Source: Sporosarcina sp. (lineage in GTDB: Bacteria > Bacillota > Bacilli > Bacillales_A > Planococcaceae). From it: a DNA stretch of 25,046 nt. This document shows positions 23,524 to 25,046 of the stretch, piece by piece. Numbering within the stretch: position 1 is the stretch's first letter; every line of letters begins with the position of its first letter. The translations under genes were made by a program, and so were the position numbers. The notes beneath the pieces were generated by a model. That model was given only the letters and a program-made list of their open reading frames with translations. It ran no database searches and was not told where the DNA came from. Where the stretch lies: positions 1 through 25,046 of the forward strand of contig JARIDM010000129.1 of the NCBI GenBank assembly GCA_029263945.1, written 5' to 3'.

Positions 23524-24657
23524 TCAGTCTTCGTCTTTATATAAGTCAATTTCTTCTTCATCATTATATGTGTCACTATTTGTTTCTAAAAAAGGACTAT
23601 TTTCACGTGGAAAAATCCCTAATTCACGTGCATCTTCTTCACTCTTGATATCGATTTTCCAACCTGTTAATTTAGCAGCCAATCTTGCATTTTGTCCACG
23701 TTTCCCGATTGCTAGGGAAAGTTGATAGTCAGGAACAATAACGGTTGTTGAACGATTTTCTTCATCGATCATCACGTCTAGTACTTTAGATGGGCTAAGT
23801 GCATTTGCAACAAATACAACTGGATCTTCAGACCATTCAACGATGTCAATTTTCTCGCCGTTTAACTCTGTAGAAATAGATTGTACACGAGCACCTCTTG
23901 CGCCTACACATGAACCAATTGGATCTACTTCCTCATTCGTTGTGTGAACAGAGATTTTCGAACGATCGCCTGCTTCACGCGCAATCGTTTTAATTTCTAC
24001 AATGCCTTCATAAATTTCAGGCACTTCAAGTTCAAACAGTCTGCGTAAAAGCCCCGGATGTGTACGAGACACAAATACTTGAGGTCCACGAGACGTACGT
24101 TCAACTTTTGTAATATAAACTTTAATGCGGTCATGTGGCTTATATGTTTCTGCTTGAATTTGTTCACCTGTAGGCAATACAGCTTCAATCTTCCCAAGTC
24201 CTACATATAAATTACGTGCATCTAACCGCTCGACAATGCCGTTGACTACATCTTCTTCTCTGTCTACATACTCTTCGTAAATCATTCCACGCTCAGCTTC
24301 GCGGACGCGTTGCGTAACAACTTGCTTAGCTGTTTGGGCAGCGATTCGACCGAAGTCCATTGGTGTCACTTCTTCTTCAACAACATCCCCTAGCTCGTAA
24401 GCTGGGTTTACAAGATGTGCATCTTCCAATGAAATTTGTAAACGATCATCTTCAACTTCTTCTACAACATCTTTACGTGCAAGGACTCTCATAGAACCTG
24501 TACTAGAATTCAAATCAACCCGAACGTTTTGTGCCTGGTTGAAGTTACGTTTATATGCAGTAACAAGTGCCGCTTCAATAGCTTCTAATAGCACTTCTCT
24601 TGAAATCCCTTTTTGTTTTTCAAGGGCAGTCAATGCATCGAGCAGATCACTACTCAT
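23524..24657 (-). CDS. nusA: Transcription termination/antitermination factor NusA
   Basis: NusA binds RNA polymerase and nascent RNA, and affects pausing, termination and rRNA transcription. I use the ATG at 24657 (MSSDLLDALTALEKQKGIS), eight bases after AGGAG; earlier in-frame starts lie too close to that site. The product has 377 residues. Order: polymerase-binding N-terminal domain (1-130), S1 domain (about 135-200), KH1 (DPIGSCVGARGARVQ) and KH2 (SLAIGKRGQNARLAAKLTG), then a short acidic tail ending EEIDLYKDED. The acidic repeats of the proteobacterial protein are absent, as usual in Firmicutes. It begins 21 bases after rimP. Confidence 0.97.
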   Translation of the reverse strand: MSSDLLDALTALEKQKGISREVLLEAIEAALVTAYKRNFNQAQNVRVDLNSSTGSMRVLARKDVVEEVEDDRLQISLEDAHLVNPAYELGDVVEEEVTPMDFGRIAAQTAKQVVTQRVREAERGMIYEEYVDREEDVVNGIVERLDARNLYVGLGKIEAVLPTGEQIQAETYKPHDRIKVYITKVERTSRGPQVFVSRTHPGLLRRLFELEVPEIYEGIVEIKTIAREAGDRSKISVHTTNEEVDPIGSCVGARGARVQSISTELNGEKIDIVEWSEDPVVFVANALSPSKVLDVMIDEENRSTTVIVPDYQLSLAIGKRGQNARLAAKLTGWKIDIKSEEDARELGIFPRENSPFLETNSDTYNDEEEIDLYKDED

Positions 24658-24678
24658 ATTCATCACTCCTATAGTCGA

Positions 24679-25046
24679 TTATGCCGAAAAGTCGATTGCT
24701 AATCGTGCCATTGCAATTTGAGACTTCTCAATTAAGACCGTTATTTTCCTTGTCTTAATTCGAACTTCTACTTCCGCCCCTTCAGGACCGTATGAAAGTA
24801 AATAACCTTCAAATTCTTTCATCCCATTAAGCGGTGCGTACGTTTTAATATAAACAAACTGACCGATTGCTTTTTCAAAATCGTCCTCTTTTTTTAAGGG
24901 TCTCTCAGCACCGGGCGAAGACACTTCTAAGAAATAATTTTGTGTGATTGGGTCGGTACGGTCAAGTTCCTCGCTTAATCGCTCGCTCACCCCAGCACAT
25001 TGCTCTATATCGATTGCACCATCTGGTGTATCAACATAAACGCGTA
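24679..25046 (-). CDS. rimP: Ribosome maturation factor RimP (5' end outside window)
   Basis: RimP assists early 30S assembly. Only the C-terminal 121 or so residues are in the window; the start lies beyond the high-coordinate edge. The visible part begins RVYVDTPDGAIDIEQCAGVS, which matches the end of the RimP N-terminal domain. It continues with the hallmark NYFLEVSSPGAERPLKKEDDF and the C-terminal SH3-like barrel (GYLLSYGPEGAEVEV). The in-frame GTG at 24990 is internal, because family-typical sequence continues upstream of it. The position just before nusA matches Bacillus (ylxS). Confidence 0.95.
   Translation of the reverse strand, partial: RVYVDTPDGAIDIEQCAGVSERLSEELDRTDPITQNYFLEVSSPGAERPLKKEDDFEKAIGQFVYIKTYAPLNGMKEFEGYLLSYGPEGAEVEVRIKTRKITVLIEKSQIAMARLAIDFSA

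Noticed and set aside
1..25046. Mobile elements, CRISPR, tRNA/rRNA genes, phage or defence genes
   Set aside because: No transposase or integrase frames, direct-repeat arrays, terminal inverted repeats, tRNA-like cloverleaves or compositionally odd islands were seen; the window is a conserved chromosomal core region.

Overview
The window looks like part of a Gram-positive, endospore-forming member of the Bacillales. The gene order follows the Bacillus nusA-infB-rbfA-truB-ribF-rpsO-pnp-mlpA-ymxH-dpaAB-asd-dapA-rnjB-spoIIIE block. Strong AGGAGG-type ribosome binding sites, frequent TTG starts and moderate-to-low GC (about 40% by eye) also fit. The proteins resemble Bacillus subtilis ones but are clearly divergent. 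A sporulating Planococcaceae/Caryophanaceae genus such as Sporosarcina is my best guess; the genus is inference. Every supported gene is on the minus strand, so transcription runs from high to low coordinates.

Reading in the direction of transcription: (1) 25046-19905 is the nusA-infB translation/transcription operon: rimP (5' end outside the window), nusA, ylxR, ylxQ, infB, ylxP, rbfA, with tight or overlapping junctions and ending at a terminator near 19850-19895. (2) truB-ribF, then rpsO with its own promoter, a structured leader and a strong terminator, then pnp with a terminator. (3) mlpA, ymxH, dpaA and dpaB: an M16 peptidase, a PRC-barrel sporulation protein and dipicolinate synthase. 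(4) asd-dapA, the aspartate-to-lysine/dipicolinate trunk, ending at a terminator. (5) rnjB with a good promoter and a terminator. (6) spoIIIE. (7) A GntR/UTRA regulator directly followed by a BMP-family nucleoside ABC importer: nupN lipoprotein, nupO ATPase, nupP permease and nupQ permease (3' end outside the window).

Functionally, groups 1 and 2 serve ribosome maturation, translation initiation, RNA modification and RNA decay. Asd and DapA make dihydrodipicolinate, which feeds lysine/peptidoglycan and, in the mother cell, DpaAB for the spore's dipicolinic acid. SpoIIIE pumps the chromosome into the forespore. The nup genes import nucleosides and are probably controlled by the adjacent GntR protein.

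There is no mobile element, CRISPR array, tRNA, rRNA or clearly new system here. The points worth a second look are mostly architectural. dapG, ylxY and the ylzJ-tepA genes are missing relative to B. subtilis. The nucleoside importer sits next to the spoIIIE-linked GntR gene. A cre-like site and two hairpins lie inside the nup cluster. RnjB has a degenerate metal-binding motif. The rpsO and mlpA leaders look structured.
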